DNA of 47,755 nt from Micrococcus lylae NBRC 15355 (GCF_001570885.1 NZ_BCSN01000018.1:1-47755); one strand, 5' to 3'; positions 7,571-15,816 are shown, numbered from the stretch's first letter. Program-made: numbers and translations. Notes: a model not told the origin generated them from the letters alone.

Positions 7571-8606
7571 CCACCATGACCAGCCCGGCCGCGACCACGC
7601 CGGCAGCAACCACCCCGGCCGCGACCACGCCGGCCGCGACCAGCCCGGCAGCAACCAGCCCGGCCGTGACGCCTGGCCGGAGGACTGGATGGACGGCGGC
7701 GCGTCGCCTGCGGTCTCGGACCCGTCGGCGCAGGAGTCGGTGGTGACGTCGGCGGACACGGATCCCGTGCTCGTCTCCTCGGCGCCGCAGGCGCAGCGTC
7801 CCGACGACGGCGCCGGCACCTCCGCCGCGCACGGCACCCCCGCCGGACACGGCACCCCCGCCGCGCACGGCACCTCCCCCGATCCCCACCGGGACGCCGA
7901 GGATTCCCACCGGGGCGCCCAGGATCCCCACCGGGGCGCCCAGGATCCCCATCGGAACGCCCCGCAGGGGGAGGCGGCCGGCCGGGGTGACGGAGCCGAC
8001 GTCGTGACGGGGGTGCCGGGCACCTTCGACCCGCAGCAGACCACCGTGGACCGGCCGCGCATCGAGCGGGCCGTCCGCGAGATCCTCGAGGCGATCGGGG
8101 AGGACCCGGACCGCGAGGGACTGCAGGACACCCCGAAGCGCGTGGCGAAGGCCTACGCGGAGTTCTTCGCGGGCCTGCACCAGTCCGCGGACCAGGTGCT
8201 GGGCACGACGTTCGACATCGCGCACGACGAGCTCGTGCTGGTGAAGGACATCCCGTTCTACTCGACCTGCGAGCACCACCTCGTCCCGTTCCACGGCACC
8301 GCGCACATCGGGTACATCCCGTCCGCGCAGGGCCGGGTGACCGGCCTGTCCAAGCTGGCCCGGCTGGTGGAGCTCTACGCACGCCGCCCTCAGGTCCAGG
8401 AGCGGCTGACCACACAGATCGTGGAGGCGCTCGTGGAGCATCTGCACCCGCGCGGGGCGATCGTGGTGATCCAGGCCGAGCACATGTGCATGTCCATGCG
8501 CGGGGTCCGCAAGCCCGGCGCGAAGACCGTCACCTCGGCGGTCCGCGGCCAGCTGCGCGACCCCTCCACCCGGGCCGAGGCGATGAGCCTGATCCTCAAC
8601 GGCTGA
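7554..8606 (+). CDS. folE: GTP cyclohydrolase I with repeat-rich N-terminal extension (start uncertain)
   Basis: Catalyses GTP to 7,8-dihydroneopterin triphosphate, the first folate step. The ~186-residue catalytic core starts near residue 165 ([20 protein letters not shown]) and has the zinc/active-site motifs CEHHLVPF and EHMCMSMRG. Upstream are ~160 residues of low-complexity repeats (GRDHAG, HGTPA, DPHRGAQ types). ATG 7554 overlaps the ftsH stop and the frame has high third-position GC throughout, so the extension may be translated. GTG 8004, with GGAG at 7992-7995, would give a normal 200-residue enzyme and is a serious alternative. The stop overlaps the next start (TGATG). Confidence 0.9.
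   Translation: MTRSTDHHDQPGRDHAGSNHPGRDHAGRDQPGSNQPGRDAWPEDWMDGGASPAVSDPSAQESVVTSADTDPVLVSSAPQAQRPDDGAGTSAAHGTPAGHGTPAAHGTSPDPHRDAEDSHRGAQDPHRGAQDPHRNAPQGEAAGRGDGADVVTGVPGTFDPQQTTVDRPRIERAVREILEAIGEDPDREGLQDTPKRVAKAYAEFFAGLHQSADQVLGTTFDIAHDELVLVKDIPFYSTCEHHLVPFHGTAHIGYIPSAQGRVTGLSKLARLVELYARRPQVQERLTTQIVEALVEHLHPRGAIVVIQAEHMCMSMRGVRKPGAKTVTSAVRGQLRDPSTRAEAMSLILNG
7581..7960 (+). repeat. degenerate short tandem repeats in the folE 5' region
   Basis: Three blocks of short repeats lie in one frame. A 15- to 30-bp family encodes (G)[15 protein letters not shown] around 7590-7670. A ~15-bp family encodes HGTPA around 7830-7875. An 18-bp family (CCCCACCGGGGCGCCCAG type) encodes DPHRGAQ around 7885-7960. 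They are either a variable N-terminal extension of FolE or a long leader. Confidence 0.8.
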
Positions 8607-9565
8607 TGTCCGCCTCCCACGACTGCCGCGTCCGGCCCCGACCGTTCACCCAGGTGGACGTGTTCGGCGCCGGGCCGTTCGCGGGCAACCCGCTGGCGGT
8701 GGTGATGGACGGCGAGGGCCTGTCCGAGGAGCGGATGGCGGCGGTCGCGTCCTGGACGAACCTGTCCGAGACCACCGTGGTCCTGCCGCCCACGGACCCG
8801 GCCGCCGACTACCGCGTCCGCATCCTCACCCCCACCGGCGAGCTGCCGTTCGCCGGGCACCCCACGCTCGGGACCGCCGCGGCCTGGCTGCTGGCCGGCG
8901 GCCGTCCGCGCACGCCCGGGGTCGTGGTGCAGGAGTGCGCCGCCGGCCTCGTGGAGGTCCGGATCGAGTCCGGCCCGCACCTGCGTCCCGACGACGGCCC
9001 CGTCGCCTCCGAGGGCTGCCTCACCGGTGGTGCGGGGTCGCCGCTGCGCCTGGCCTTCCGTGCGCCCGCCCTCACGCGGGACACGGAGCCTGATGGGGCC
9101 GAACTGGAGGCGGCCCTGCACGTGGCCGGCCTGGGCGTGGAGGATGTGGTCGCCGCTCGCTGGACGGACAACGGCCCCGGCTGGCTGTCCCTGCTGCTGC
9201 GGGACGTGGAGACCCTGCGTGGGGTCCGCCCACGGCCGTCGGCGGATGGCTCGGCGGTGAAGGTCGGACTGTGCGCACTGACCGACGCACGGACCGCCGC
9301 CGTCGCCCTCGAGGTCCGTGCCCTGCTCGCGGACTCGGGTGTGCGGGAGGACCCCGTGACCGGCAGCCTGAACGCCGGCCTGGCCTGCTGGCTCACTGGC
9401 GCGGACGCGCCGGACGGCGGCCACCGGCTGACGGTGCCGTTCGAGGCGGGGCAGGGTGCCGCCGTCGGGAGGGACGGGCGCGTGCGGGTGAGCGCGGACG
9501 AGGCCGGGGACCTCTGGATCGGCGGCGACGTCACCGTGGGCGTGCACGGGCAGATCCTGGCGTGA
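8606..9565 (+). CDS. PhzF-family isomerase/epimerase
   Basis: A 319-residue member of the PhzF/DapF-like fold. It shows the family start QVDVFGAGPFAGNPLAVV, the putative catalytic glutamate E55 in NLSETTVVLPP, TPTGELPFAGHPTLG, and the C-terminal EDPVTGSLNAGLACWL signature. Family members catalyse isomerisations on varied small metabolites; the substrate here cannot be told. ATG 8606 overlaps the folE stop (TGATG), so it is probably translationally coupled to folE and sits inside the folate cluster. It may use a pterin-related compound or simply be a passenger in the operon. It is absent from the core folE-folP-folB-folK set. Confidence 0.88.
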   Translation: MSASHDCRVRPRPFTQVDVFGAGPFAGNPLAVVMDGEGLSEERMAAVASWTNLSETTVVLPPTDPAADYRVRILTPTGELPFAGHPTLGTAAAWLLAGGRPRTPGVVVQECAAGLVEVRIESGPHLRPDDGPVASEGCLTGGAGSPLRLAFRAPALTRDTEPDGAELEAALHVAGLGVEDVVAARWTDNGPGWLSLLLRDVETLRGVRPRPSADGSAVKVGLCALTDARTAAVALEVRALLADSGVREDPVTGSLNAGLACWLTGADAPDGGHRLTVPFEAGQGAAVGRDGRVRVSADEAGDLWIGGDVTVGVHGQILA

Positions 9566-9580
9566 GCGCGGCATGGCCCC

Positions 9581-9620
9581 GACGCCCGGCCACGTCTGCC
9601 GACGCCCGGCCACGTCTGCC
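9581..9620 (+). repeat. exact 20-bp tandem duplication before folP
   Basis: GACGCCCGGCCACGTCTGCC occurs twice back to back (9581-9600, 9601-9620) in the short interval between the PhzF-family gene and folP, just upstream of the folP -10 candidate at 9641-9646. Confidence 0.95.
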
Positions 9621-9640
9621 GGCGCCCGTGCCCGCTCTGA

Positions 9641-9652
9641 CACAATGAACCC
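9641..9652 (+). promoter_or_regulatory. candidate leaderless promoter of folP
   Basis: CACAAT at 9641-9646 ends six bases before ATG 9653, and there is no purine-rich ribosome site between. The layout matches the other leaderless candidates in the window, although the hexamer lacks the leading T. Confidence 0.45.
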
Positions 9653-10537
9653 ATGACCGCCGAGGACCAGACGCCCGCCCTTCTGCGCCGACTGCCGGCT
9701 GACCGCACGCTCGTCATGGGCGTCCTCAACGTCACCCCGGACTCCTTCTCGGACGGAGGCCTCCACGCCTCCGTCCCGGCCGCGATCGAGCACGGCCGCG
9801 CGCTGCTCGCCGCCGGGGCGGACATCGTGGACGTCGGTGGCGAGTCCACACGGCCCGGCGCCGCGTTCGTCACCGAGGAGCAGGAGCAGGAGCGCATCCT
9901 CCCGGTGATCGAGCAGCTGCTCGCCGAGGGAGCGGTCCTCTCGGTGGACACCAGGCACACCGCCACCGCGCGCGCCGCGCTGGCCCTGGGGGACGTGATC
10001 GTCAACGACGTCTCCGGGCTGAACCACGAGCCGGACATGCCCGCGCTCATCGCCGCCACCGGCGCGCCGTACATCCTCATGCACAACCGCGGCACCCCCA
10101 CCACCATGGACGCCCTCGCGGACTACGGGGACGTGGTGGAGGACGTGATCGCCGAGCTGATCGAGGTCCGCCAGCGCTTCTACGACGCCGGCGTCGCCCC
10201 GGAGCAGCTGATCCTGGACCCGGGCCTGGGCTTCGCCAAGGCCGGGGAGCAGAACTGGGAGCTGCTGCGCGGCCTCGACCGGCTCACCCCCCTCGGCCAC
10301 CCCGTGCTGGTGGCCGCCTCCCGCAAGCGCTTCCTGGGCACCCTCCTTCAGGGCCAGCCCGGGCACACCCACGACGACGGCGCCTCACCGTCCCCGACGC
10401 AGCGCGACGCCGCCACGGCCGCCGTGTCCGCCCTGTCCGCGCATTACGGTGCGTGGGCGGTCCGGGTGCACGACGTCCCCCCGACCGCGGACGCCGTCCG
10501 CGCCGCCGCCGCCTGGCGAGGCAAGGAGACCGTCTGA
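9653..10537 (+). CDS. folP: dihydropteroate synthase
   Basis: A 294-residue TIM-barrel enzyme that joins 6-hydroxymethyl-7,8-dihydropterin pyrophosphate to p-aminobenzoate; it is the sulfonamide target. Diagnostic segments are MGVLNVTPDSFSDGG, VDVGGESTRPGA, SVDTRHTATARAAL, INDVSGL-like VNDVSGLNHEPDM, LDPGLGFAK and ASRKRFLG. ATG 9653 has a -10-like CACAAT six bases upstream and no Shine-Dalgarno, suggesting a leaderless start. The stop overlaps the folB ATG at 10537 (TGATG), so folP, folB and folK are coupled. Confidence 0.97.
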   Translation: MTAEDQTPALLRRLPADRTLVMGVLNVTPDSFSDGGLHASVPAAIEHGRALLAAGADIVDVGGESTRPGAAFVTEEQEQERILPVIEQLLAEGAVLSVDTRHTATARAALALGDVIVNDVSGLNHEPDMPALIAATGAPYILMHNRGTPTTMDALADYGDVVEDVIAELIEVRQRFYDAGVAPEQLILDPGLGFAKAGEQNWELLRGLDRLTPLGHPVLVAASRKRFLGTLLQGQPGHTHDDGASPSPTQRDAATAAVSALSAHYGAWAVRVHDVPPTADAVRAAAAWRGKETV

Positions 10538-11019
10538 TGTTCGCCCGCCACCAGAGCGCCTCCGGCCCGACCGCCGGCCGCGGCGTCCGTTCCGAGCACA
10601 CCGGCGCTGAGAGCGTCCGCCCGGTCCGTCCGGCCCGCCGAGACGTCATCCGCCTCATGGGCATCTCCGCCGTCGGCCACCACGGGGTCTTCGAGGCGGA
10701 GAAGCGCGAGGGCCAGCCGTTCGCGGTGGACGTGGTCATGCACGTGGACGTCGCCGAGGCCGCCGCCACGGACGACCTGACGAAGACCGTGAACTACGCC
10801 GAGGTCGGGGACCTGGTGGCCGGGTTCATCATGGGCGAGCCCTTCGACCTCATCGAGACGCTGGCGGACCGCATCGCCGGCACGATCCTGCAGACCCAGC
10901 CGCTGGCGGGGACCGTGGAGGTCACCGTGCACAAGCCGCAGGCCCCGCTGCCGCACGAGTTCCACGACGTCCAGGTGACGGTCGTCCGCGACCGCGCCGA
11001 CCTCGAGGCCTCCCGCTGA
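10537..11019 (+). CDS. folB: dihydroneopterin aldolase
   Basis: A 160-residue enzyme that splits dihydroneopterin to 6-hydroxymethyl-dihydropterin and glycolaldehyde. The ~120-residue core begins IRLMGISAVGHHGVFEAEKREGQPF and carries TVNYAEVGDLV and LIETLADRIA, the usual FolB landmarks. The first ~32 residues are an unconserved Arg-rich leader; ATG 10537 is chosen because it overlaps the folP stop. An internal start closer to the core cannot be excluded. The stop overlaps the folK ATG (TGATG at 11017-11021). Confidence 0.95.
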   Translation: MFARHQSASGPTAGRGVRSEHTGAESVRPVRPARRDVIRLMGISAVGHHGVFEAEKREGQPFAVDVVMHVDVAEAAATDDLTKTVNYAEVGDLVAGFIMGEPFDLIETLADRIAGTILQTQPLAGTVEVTVHKPQAPLPHEFHDVQVTVVRDRADLEASR

Positions 11020-11771
11020 TGTCGGACACCGCCACCCCCGCCCCGGGCGAGCCCGTCCCGCGGGACTGGACCCACCCGGCACAGGGCCCGGCCCCCACGA
11101 AGACCCTGGGGGACAGGCCGAGCCGGCCGGCCGTCGTCGTGCTGGCGCTGGGCGCCAACCTGGGGGAGGCGGACCAGACGATGGACGCGGCCGTGGCCGC
11201 CCTGACGGTGATGCCCGGGTTCACGGACGTGCAGGCGTCCCCGCGTGCGCTCACGAAGCCGGTCGGCGGCCCGCCCGGACAGCCGGACTACCGGAACCAG
11301 GTGGTCACCGCGCGGACCACGCGCTCGCCGTGGGAGGTGCTGGGCATCGCGCACCTGCTGGAGCAGGAGCACCACCGCCGCCGGACCGTCCGCTGGGGCG
11401 CCCGCACCCTGGACGTGGACATCGTCGCCTATGGGGACCTCACCAGCGACCACCCGGACCTGACCCTGCCGCATCCGCGCGCCGCCGAGCGCGCCTTCGT
11501 GCTGCTGCCGTGGCTCTGGCTGGACCCGGACGCCGCGCTCGCCGGGGTGCCGGTGGCCGAGCTCGCCGCGCGCGCCGAGGGCGCGGACACGGTCCGCCGC
11601 ATGCCGCCGGAGCGCGTCCACCTGGACGGCGGGCCCGCCCGCCCGAAGCCCTCCCTTCCCGACGGCGGCCGCCTCTCCCCGGGTGCGTCGCCGGCCTCGC
11701 GCGGGACCTCACGGCAGGAGGAGACTGCTCCCGGAGAGCGCATCGACTCGACGTGGAGGGACCGCACATGA
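11019..11771 (+). CDS. folK: 2-amino-4-hydroxy-6-hydroxymethyldihydropteridine pyrophosphokinase
   Basis: A 250-residue HPPK that pyrophosphorylates 6-hydroxymethyl-dihydropterin with ATP to supply the FolP substrate. It shows ALGANLGEADQTMDAAV, NQVV for the substrate loop, and the signature RWGARTLDVDIVAYGD with its two magnesium-binding aspartates, then LPHPRAAERAFVLLPW. About 35 residues before the core and ~60 after it are low-complexity. Its stop shares ATGA with the following membrane-protein start at 11768. Confidence 0.95.
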   Translation: MSDTATPAPGEPVPRDWTHPAQGPAPTKTLGDRPSRPAVVVLALGANLGEADQTMDAAVAALTVMPGFTDVQASPRALTKPVGGPPGQPDYRNQVVTARTTRSPWEVLGIAHLLEQEHHRRRTVRWGARTLDVDIVAYGDLTSDHPDLTLPHPRAAERAFVLLPWLWLDPDAALAGVPVAELAARAEGADTVRRMPPERVHLDGGPARPKPSLPDGGRLSPGASPASRGTSRQEETAPGERIDSTWRDRT

Positions 11772-12310
11772 TCACGCTGCGCACCTGGTGGCTGCCCGGG
11801 ATGGCGCTGCTGGCCGGCCTGCTGGGCTGGACGGTCGCGCTGCTCTCCCAGGGCGCCGGCCGGCTGACCCCGGTGCTGGGCCCTCCGGCCCTGATCACCC
11901 TGCTGGTGGTGGCCCTGATCAGCCTCGGCTTCGGCCTGCGCATCCGCCGGGACCGGGGCCGGAAGCCCGCCGAGCGCATGGACCCGCTCGCCGCCGCCCG
12001 CATCCTGGTGCTGGCCCAGGCGGGGGCGTTCGCCGGCGCCCTGTTCGGCGGCTGGCACGCCGGGGTGCTGGTGCAGGTGCTGACCAGGGCGGTCGCCGCC
12101 CGCGGCGTGCTCCTGGACGCGATCCTCATGGTGGTGGCCGGTGCCGTGATGGTGGTGATCGGCCTGCTGGTGGAGTCCTGGTGCCGCATCCGCGGCGACG
12201 ATTCGGATCCCGAGGGCGGCCTCGGGCAAGATGGGCAGTCCGGCGGGCGGGGCGTCCGCCGTCCACCCGAGACGGAGGAGGGATACGCCAGTGCGCGCCA
12301 TGGAGCTTGA
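11768..12310 (+). CDS. DUF3180 family membrane protein
   Basis: A 180-residue protein with four hydrophobic segments: WWLPGMALLAGLLGWTVALL, ALITLLVVALISLGFGL, AGAFAGALFGGWHAGVLV and ILMVVAGAVMVVIGLLV. This four-helix layout directly after folK is the standard position and shape of DUF3180 proteins in actinobacteria. Function is unknown. The Asp/Gly-rich C-terminal tail is hydrophilic. The start overlaps the folK stop (ATGA), and its 3' end overlaps the start of the next gene by about 20 nt. Confidence 0.85.
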   Translation: MITLRTWWLPGMALLAGLLGWTVALLSQGAGRLTPVLGPPALITLLVVALISLGFGLRIRRDRGRKPAERMDPLAAARILVLAQAGAFAGALFGGWHAGVLVQVLTRAVAARGVLLDAILMVVAGAVMVVIGLLVESWCRIRGDDSDPEGGLGQDGQSGGRGVRRPPETEEGYASARHGA

Positions 12311-12791
12311 GGGCGTCGAATTCACGCCCGTGTCCGAGCGGGAGATCCCGGCCCAGCTGGTGACCGGCGTGGTGGGCACGCTGTTCTTCGTGGGCGTCAC
12401 CGCCGTCCCGTTGATCCTCAAGCTCACCGGCGTCTGGGCGGGCCTCTGGGACTGGTTCGCCTGGGGTCTGCCCGGCGCGATGCTGCTGTGGGGTCTGATC
12501 GACCTCGCCCTGATCCCCCGCCAGGTGCGTGCCCGGGGCTATGCCGAGCGGGAGGACGACATCCTCTGGCGGGAGGGACTGATGTTCCGCTCCGTGAAGG
12601 CCGTGCCCTACGGGCGCCTGCAGTACGTGGACGTGGAGGAGGGGCCGATCCAGCGCCGCTTCGGCGTGCAGACGGTGACCCTGAAGACCGCCGGCGCGGA
12701 CCTGGAGATGACCGGGCTGTCCAAGGCCGAGTCCGAGCGGCTGCGCGAGGTGCTCATGCAGCGCGGCCAGGCAAGGCTGGCAGGCCTGTGA
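12291..12791 (+). CDS. bacterial PH-domain membrane protein (YdbS-like)
   Basis: A 166-residue protein with two membrane segments (about LVTGVVGTLFFVGVTAVPLIL and WFAWGLPGAMLLWGLIDLALI) followed by a bPH2/DUF304 domain: YAEREDDILWREGLMFRSVKAVPYGRLQYVDVEEGPI-type sequence. GTG 12291 is chosen because GGAGGAGG at 12274-12281 sits nine bases upstream; ATG 12300 would be too far. It pairs with the larger PH-domain protein that follows. In Bacillus such YdbS/YdbT pairs affect envelope peptide resistance; the same role here is only a guess. Confidence 0.85.
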   Translation: MRAMELEGVEFTPVSEREIPAQLVTGVVGTLFFVGVTAVPLILKLTGVWAGLWDWFAWGLPGAMLLWGLIDLALIPRQVRARGYAEREDDILWREGLMFRSVKAVPYGRLQYVDVEEGPIQRRFGVQTVTLKTAGADLEMTGLSKAESERLREVLMQRGQARLAGL

Positions 12792-12805
12792 TCCCGGAGG
12801 ACCGC

Positions 12806-14707
12806 ATGCCGACGCCTCAGGACGACGACCGCCGCGACCTGCCCGGACCCCAGCCCCAGGGACAGGACCTCCCCGCCGATGACGCCCCCGCGACGGACAC
12901 CGAGCGGCCCACAGACGCCGCCGACGCCTCGGTGACGGACACCGGGCGTCCCACGGACGCCGAGGGCTGGACCCGCATGCACCCGCTGACCCCGTGGGTG
13001 AAGAGCTGGACCTTCCTGGCGGTGATGCTGTTCATCGTCGGCCGTGAGTTCGTGGAGGAGTGGGTGGACAGCGTCTTCGGCGCCGGCCGCCGCGGCGGGG
13101 ACTCCGGTTCGGGCGGCTCCGGGCCGGACTCGATCATGGACTTTTTGCCGGCCATCGGCATCGCCACCGGCGTGATCCTGCTGCTCGGCGTGGTCTTCTT
13201 CCTGTCCTGGTGGTTCAGGCGCTTCCGCCTCACGGGCACGGAGGTCCAGCTGCGCGAAGGCTGGCTGTTCCGGAAGAACCGGCAGATGCGCTATGACCGC
13301 CTGCAGGCCGTGGACCTGCAGCACCCCCTGATCCCGCGCCTGTTCGGGCTGGCGGCGGTAAAGGTCGAGGCCGCCGACGGCGGGGACACCGCCCTGGAGC
13401 TGTCCTTTCTGAAGAAGGACCGCGCCGAGCAGGTCCGCCGCGAGATCCTCGACCACGCCTCGGGCGTCGCCGACTACCGGGCCGAGCAGGCGCAGCCGGC
13501 AGACGGCCTGCCCGCAGAGGGCGCGTCCGCCCCCGGCCCCCTTCCCGACGACGACACTGCACCCGCCGCTTCCGGCTCGCCGGACACGGTGGCCCCGGCC
13601 GGACAGCCGATGCTGCGCGACCGGGACGAGGGTGTGCTCATGCTCAAGGTCCCGCCGGGACGGCTGGTCGGCTCGGTGATGCTGTCCGATTCGGGCCCGC
13701 TGGCCACCCTCATCGGCTTCGCCGGGTTCCTGGGGGCCGCGGGACTGTTCGTCGGCCTCATGCCCGAGGCATGGCTGGGCGACGGGGAGACGCGGTGGTC
13801 CATCATCGGGCTCGGCGCGGCGGGCTTCGCGGTCCCGCTGCTGTTCGCGATCGTCACCAGCACCTGGTCCGGTCTGAACAAGGGCTGGGGCTTCACCGTC
13901 CGCCACTCGCGGGACGGGCTGAAGCTGCGCTACGGCCTGACGGAGACGAACTCCCAGACCGTTCCGCCCGGGCGTGTGCAGGGCGTGACCATCCGGCAGT
14001 CGCTGTTCTGGCGGCCGCTGGGCTGGTACCAGGTGCGGGTGCAGGTGGCCGGCTACGGCACCGGTGTGGACTCCGAACGCTCGCTCGTGCTGCCGGTGGG
14101 CCCGTGGGAGGACGTGCTGCGCGTGCTGACCATCGTGTCCCCGGAGCCCGGCGTGGCCGAGGGCGAGGCCGCAGAGCTGAGTCCGGCGGAGTTGATGCAC
14201 GTGGCCATGCACGGCGACCTCACCGACGGCGGGTTCACCCACATACCGCACCGGGCGCGGGCCTGGTTCACGTGGTTCACGTGGCGCCGCACCGGCTTCC
14301 TCACCACCTCCCGGCTGCTGCTGGTGCGCGGCGGACGGTTCGCCCGCCGCCTCGAGGTGGCCGAGCACGAGCGCATCCAGGACCTGCGGATCGATGCCGG
14401 ACCCGTACAGCGCCGTCTGCGCGTGGCCGACGTGACCGTCCACCTTGCCGGAGGCAAGCAGGTCACCGTGAAGGCGCAGGACCGTGCGGCGGCCGAGAAG
14501 CTGTTCCAGCACGAGTCGCAGATCGCCGCCGTGGCCCGCCGCCTCAAGGACCGCGACCAGTGGATGACCCCCGAGGAGCTCAAGCGCTTCGAGCGGCAGC
14601 TGCAGCCTGCGGGGGCCGGTGCTGCGGCGCCCGCGCCGGCCGCGCAGGCCCCCGGCCGGGTGCCGAGCGTGGAGGCGGGCCCGACCCCCACGACGGAGAC
14701 ACCGTGA
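12806..14707 (+). CDS. multi-PH-domain membrane protein (YdbT-like)
   Basis: A 633-residue protein with an acidic N-terminus (~60 residues), then paired membrane helices and bPH2 (DUF304) domains in series: LTGTEVQLREGWLFRKNRQMRYDRLQ and following, FTVRHSRDGLKLRYGLTETNSQTVPPGRVQ, and FLTTSRLLLVRGGRFARRLEVAEHERIQDLRID. The repeated R-x-x-Q/RIQ cores show three PH modules, as in YdbT. ATG 12806 has GGAGG at 12796-12800. GTG 12788 overlapping the previous stop is an alternative. Function is unproven; the partner is the preceding YdbS-like gene. The stop overlaps the next GTG (GTGA). Confidence 0.85.
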   Translation: MPTPQDDDRRDLPGPQPQGQDLPADDAPATDTERPTDAADASVTDTGRPTDAEGWTRMHPLTPWVKSWTFLAVMLFIVGREFVEEWVDSVFGAGRRGGDSGSGGSGPDSIMDFLPAIGIATGVILLLGVVFFLSWWFRRFRLTGTEVQLREGWLFRKNRQMRYDRLQAVDLQHPLIPRLFGLAAVKVEAADGGDTALELSFLKKDRAEQVRREILDHASGVADYRAEQAQPADGLPAEGASAPGPLPDDDTAPAASGSPDTVAPAGQPMLRDRDEGVLMLKVPPGRLVGSVMLSDSGPLATLIGFAGFLGAAGLFVGLMPEAWLGDGETRWSIIGLGAAGFAVPLLFAIVTSTWSGLNKGWGFTVRHSRDGLKLRYGLTETNSQTVPPGRVQGVTIRQSLFWRPLGWYQVRVQVAGYGTGVDSERSLVLPVGPWEDVLRVLTIVSPEPGVAEGEAAELSPAELMHVAMHGDLTDGGFTHIPHRARAWFTWFTWRRTGFLTTSRLLLVRGGRFARRLEVAEHERIQDLRIDAGPVQRRLRVADVTVHLAGGKQVTVKAQDRAAAEKLFQHESQIAAVARRLKDRDQWMTPEELKRFERQLQPAGAGAAAPAPAAQAPGRVPSVEAGPTPTTETP

Positions 14708-15702
14708 CCGGCGGACTGGACACCGCGATCGACCCCGCCCAGCGTCCGGGACGCCTGGGCGTCGGCGTGATCGGCGCGGGGAAGGTGGGTGCCGTGCTGG
14801 GCGCGGCCCTGCGCAGCGCCGGGCACACGGTGACCGGCGTGCACGCGGTGTCCGAGGCCTCGAAGACCCGGGCCGAGGCGCTGCTGCCGGACGTGCCGGT
14901 CCTGGAGATCCCGGAGATCCTGCGCCGTTCCGAGATGGTGCTGTTCGCCGTCCCGGACGACGTGCTCGGCGAGCTCGTGGACGGTCTCGTGCAGGCCGGC
15001 CACGTGCAGGCCGGGCACCTGCTGGTGCACACCTCCGGCCGCTACGGCGTGGGCGTGATGACGTCCGTCCGGGCGGTCGGTGCGATCCCGCTGGCCATCC
15101 ACCCGGCCATGACCTTCACCGGGCTGTCCCTGGATCTGGACCGGCTCAAGGACTGCGTCTTCGGCGTCACCGCGGACCCGGTGGTGCTGCCGGTGGCGCA
15201 GGCGCTCACCGTGGAGATGGGCGGTGAGCCGGTGGTGATCAAGGAGGCGGACCGGCCGGCCTATCACCTGGCCCTCTCCCACGGCTCGAACCATCTGGTG
15301 ACCTTGACCGCACAGTCGGCGCAGCTGCTGGCGGAGATCGGTGTCACGGACACCGAGCGCCTGCTGCGGCCCCTGCTCTCGGCCTCCCTGGAGAACGCCC
15401 TGTCCAACGGGGACGCTGCGCTGACCGGCCCGGTGGCCCGCGGGGACGTGGAGACGGTGCGTGGTCACCGCGAGACCCTGGAGCATCTGGTGGCCGAGGG
15501 CATGCCCGCGGACATCCTCCACGCCTGGGAGGCCATGGCCCGCGCGACCGCAGACCGCGCCGAGGACCGCGGCGCCCTGCGCCCGGATGCGGCGGGGCGG
15601 ATCCGCGCCGCCCTGGACGGCGCGGAGGAGTCGGGCGAGACCGGCGGCGAGACAGGCAGCGAGACCGGCAGCGAGACCGGCGGCGAGACCGGCGGGCTCT
15701 GA
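14704..15702 (+). CDS. Rossmann-like and DUF2520 domain dehydrogenase-like protein
   Basis: A 332-residue protein. The N-terminal Rossmann fold has a dinucleotide motif (VGVIGAGKVGAVLG), then VLFAVPDDVLGELV. The C-terminal helical part contains IPLAIHPAMTFTGLSLDL and HGSNHLVTLTAQSA. The fold recalls ketopantoate reductase and F420/NADP oxidoreductases. In actinobacteria this family usually lies directly upstream of panC, which has led to the idea of a pantothenate link, but activity is not established. Here panC is 8.4 kb away. GTG 14704 overlaps the previous stop. The C-terminus is five GETG/SETG repeats. Confidence 0.82.
   Translation: MTGGLDTAIDPAQRPGRLGVGVIGAGKVGAVLGAALRSAGHTVTGVHAVSEASKTRAEALLPDVPVLEIPEILRRSEMVLFAVPDDVLGELVDGLVQAGHVQAGHLLVHTSGRYGVGVMTSVRAVGAIPLAIHPAMTFTGLSLDLDRLKDCVFGVTADPVVLPVAQALTVEMGGEPVVIKEADRPAYHLALSHGSNHLVTLTAQSAQLLAEIGVTDTERLLRPLLSASLENALSNGDAALTGPVARGDVETVRGHRETLEHLVAEGMPADILHAWEAMARATADRAEDRGALRPDAAGRIRAALDGAEESGETGGETGSETGSETGGETGGL
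15634..15693 (+). repeat. in-frame 12-bp tandem repeat, five copies
   Basis: Five consecutive 12-bp units related to GGCGAGACCGGC at the very 3' end of the DUF2520 gene, encoding GETG, GETG, SETG, SETG, GETG. Variation is confined to the first codon (GGC/AGC) and one third-position change. Confidence 0.9.
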
Positions 15703-15712
15703 CCCCTCCACG

Positions 15713-15758
15713 CCCCCGCTTTCTGGTCCCCCGCTTTCTGGTCCCCCCGCTTACTGGT
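15713..15758 (+). repeat. three ~15-bp tandem repeats leading into a hairpin
   Basis: CCCCCGCTTTCTGGT occurs at 15713-15727 and 15728-15742, and a third copy (CCCCCCGCTTACTGGT, 15743-15758) runs straight into the left arm of the hairpin at 15753. Confidence 0.9.
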
Positions 15759-15816
15759 GAGGACTCACCCTCTCCCGCCCTGCTTTCGGGCCCCGAGGGG
15801 GTGAGTCCTCACCAGT
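15753..15816. terminator. bidirectional hairpin between convergent genes
   Basis: An exact 18-bp inverted repeat, ACTGGTGAGGACTCACCC (15753-15770) and its complement (15799-15816), encloses a 28-nt C/G-rich loop. It sits between the stops of two convergent genes, so a two-way terminator is the simplest reading. It lacks a U tract. Each arm is itself nearly palindromic (GGTGAGGACTCACC). Confidence 0.65.

Noticed and set aside
5432-8131. An ~900-codon minus-strand frame opposite ftsH and folE
   Set aside because: An antisense shadow: ftsH and folE on the plus strand are certain, and the frame shows no domain, ribosome site or promoter.
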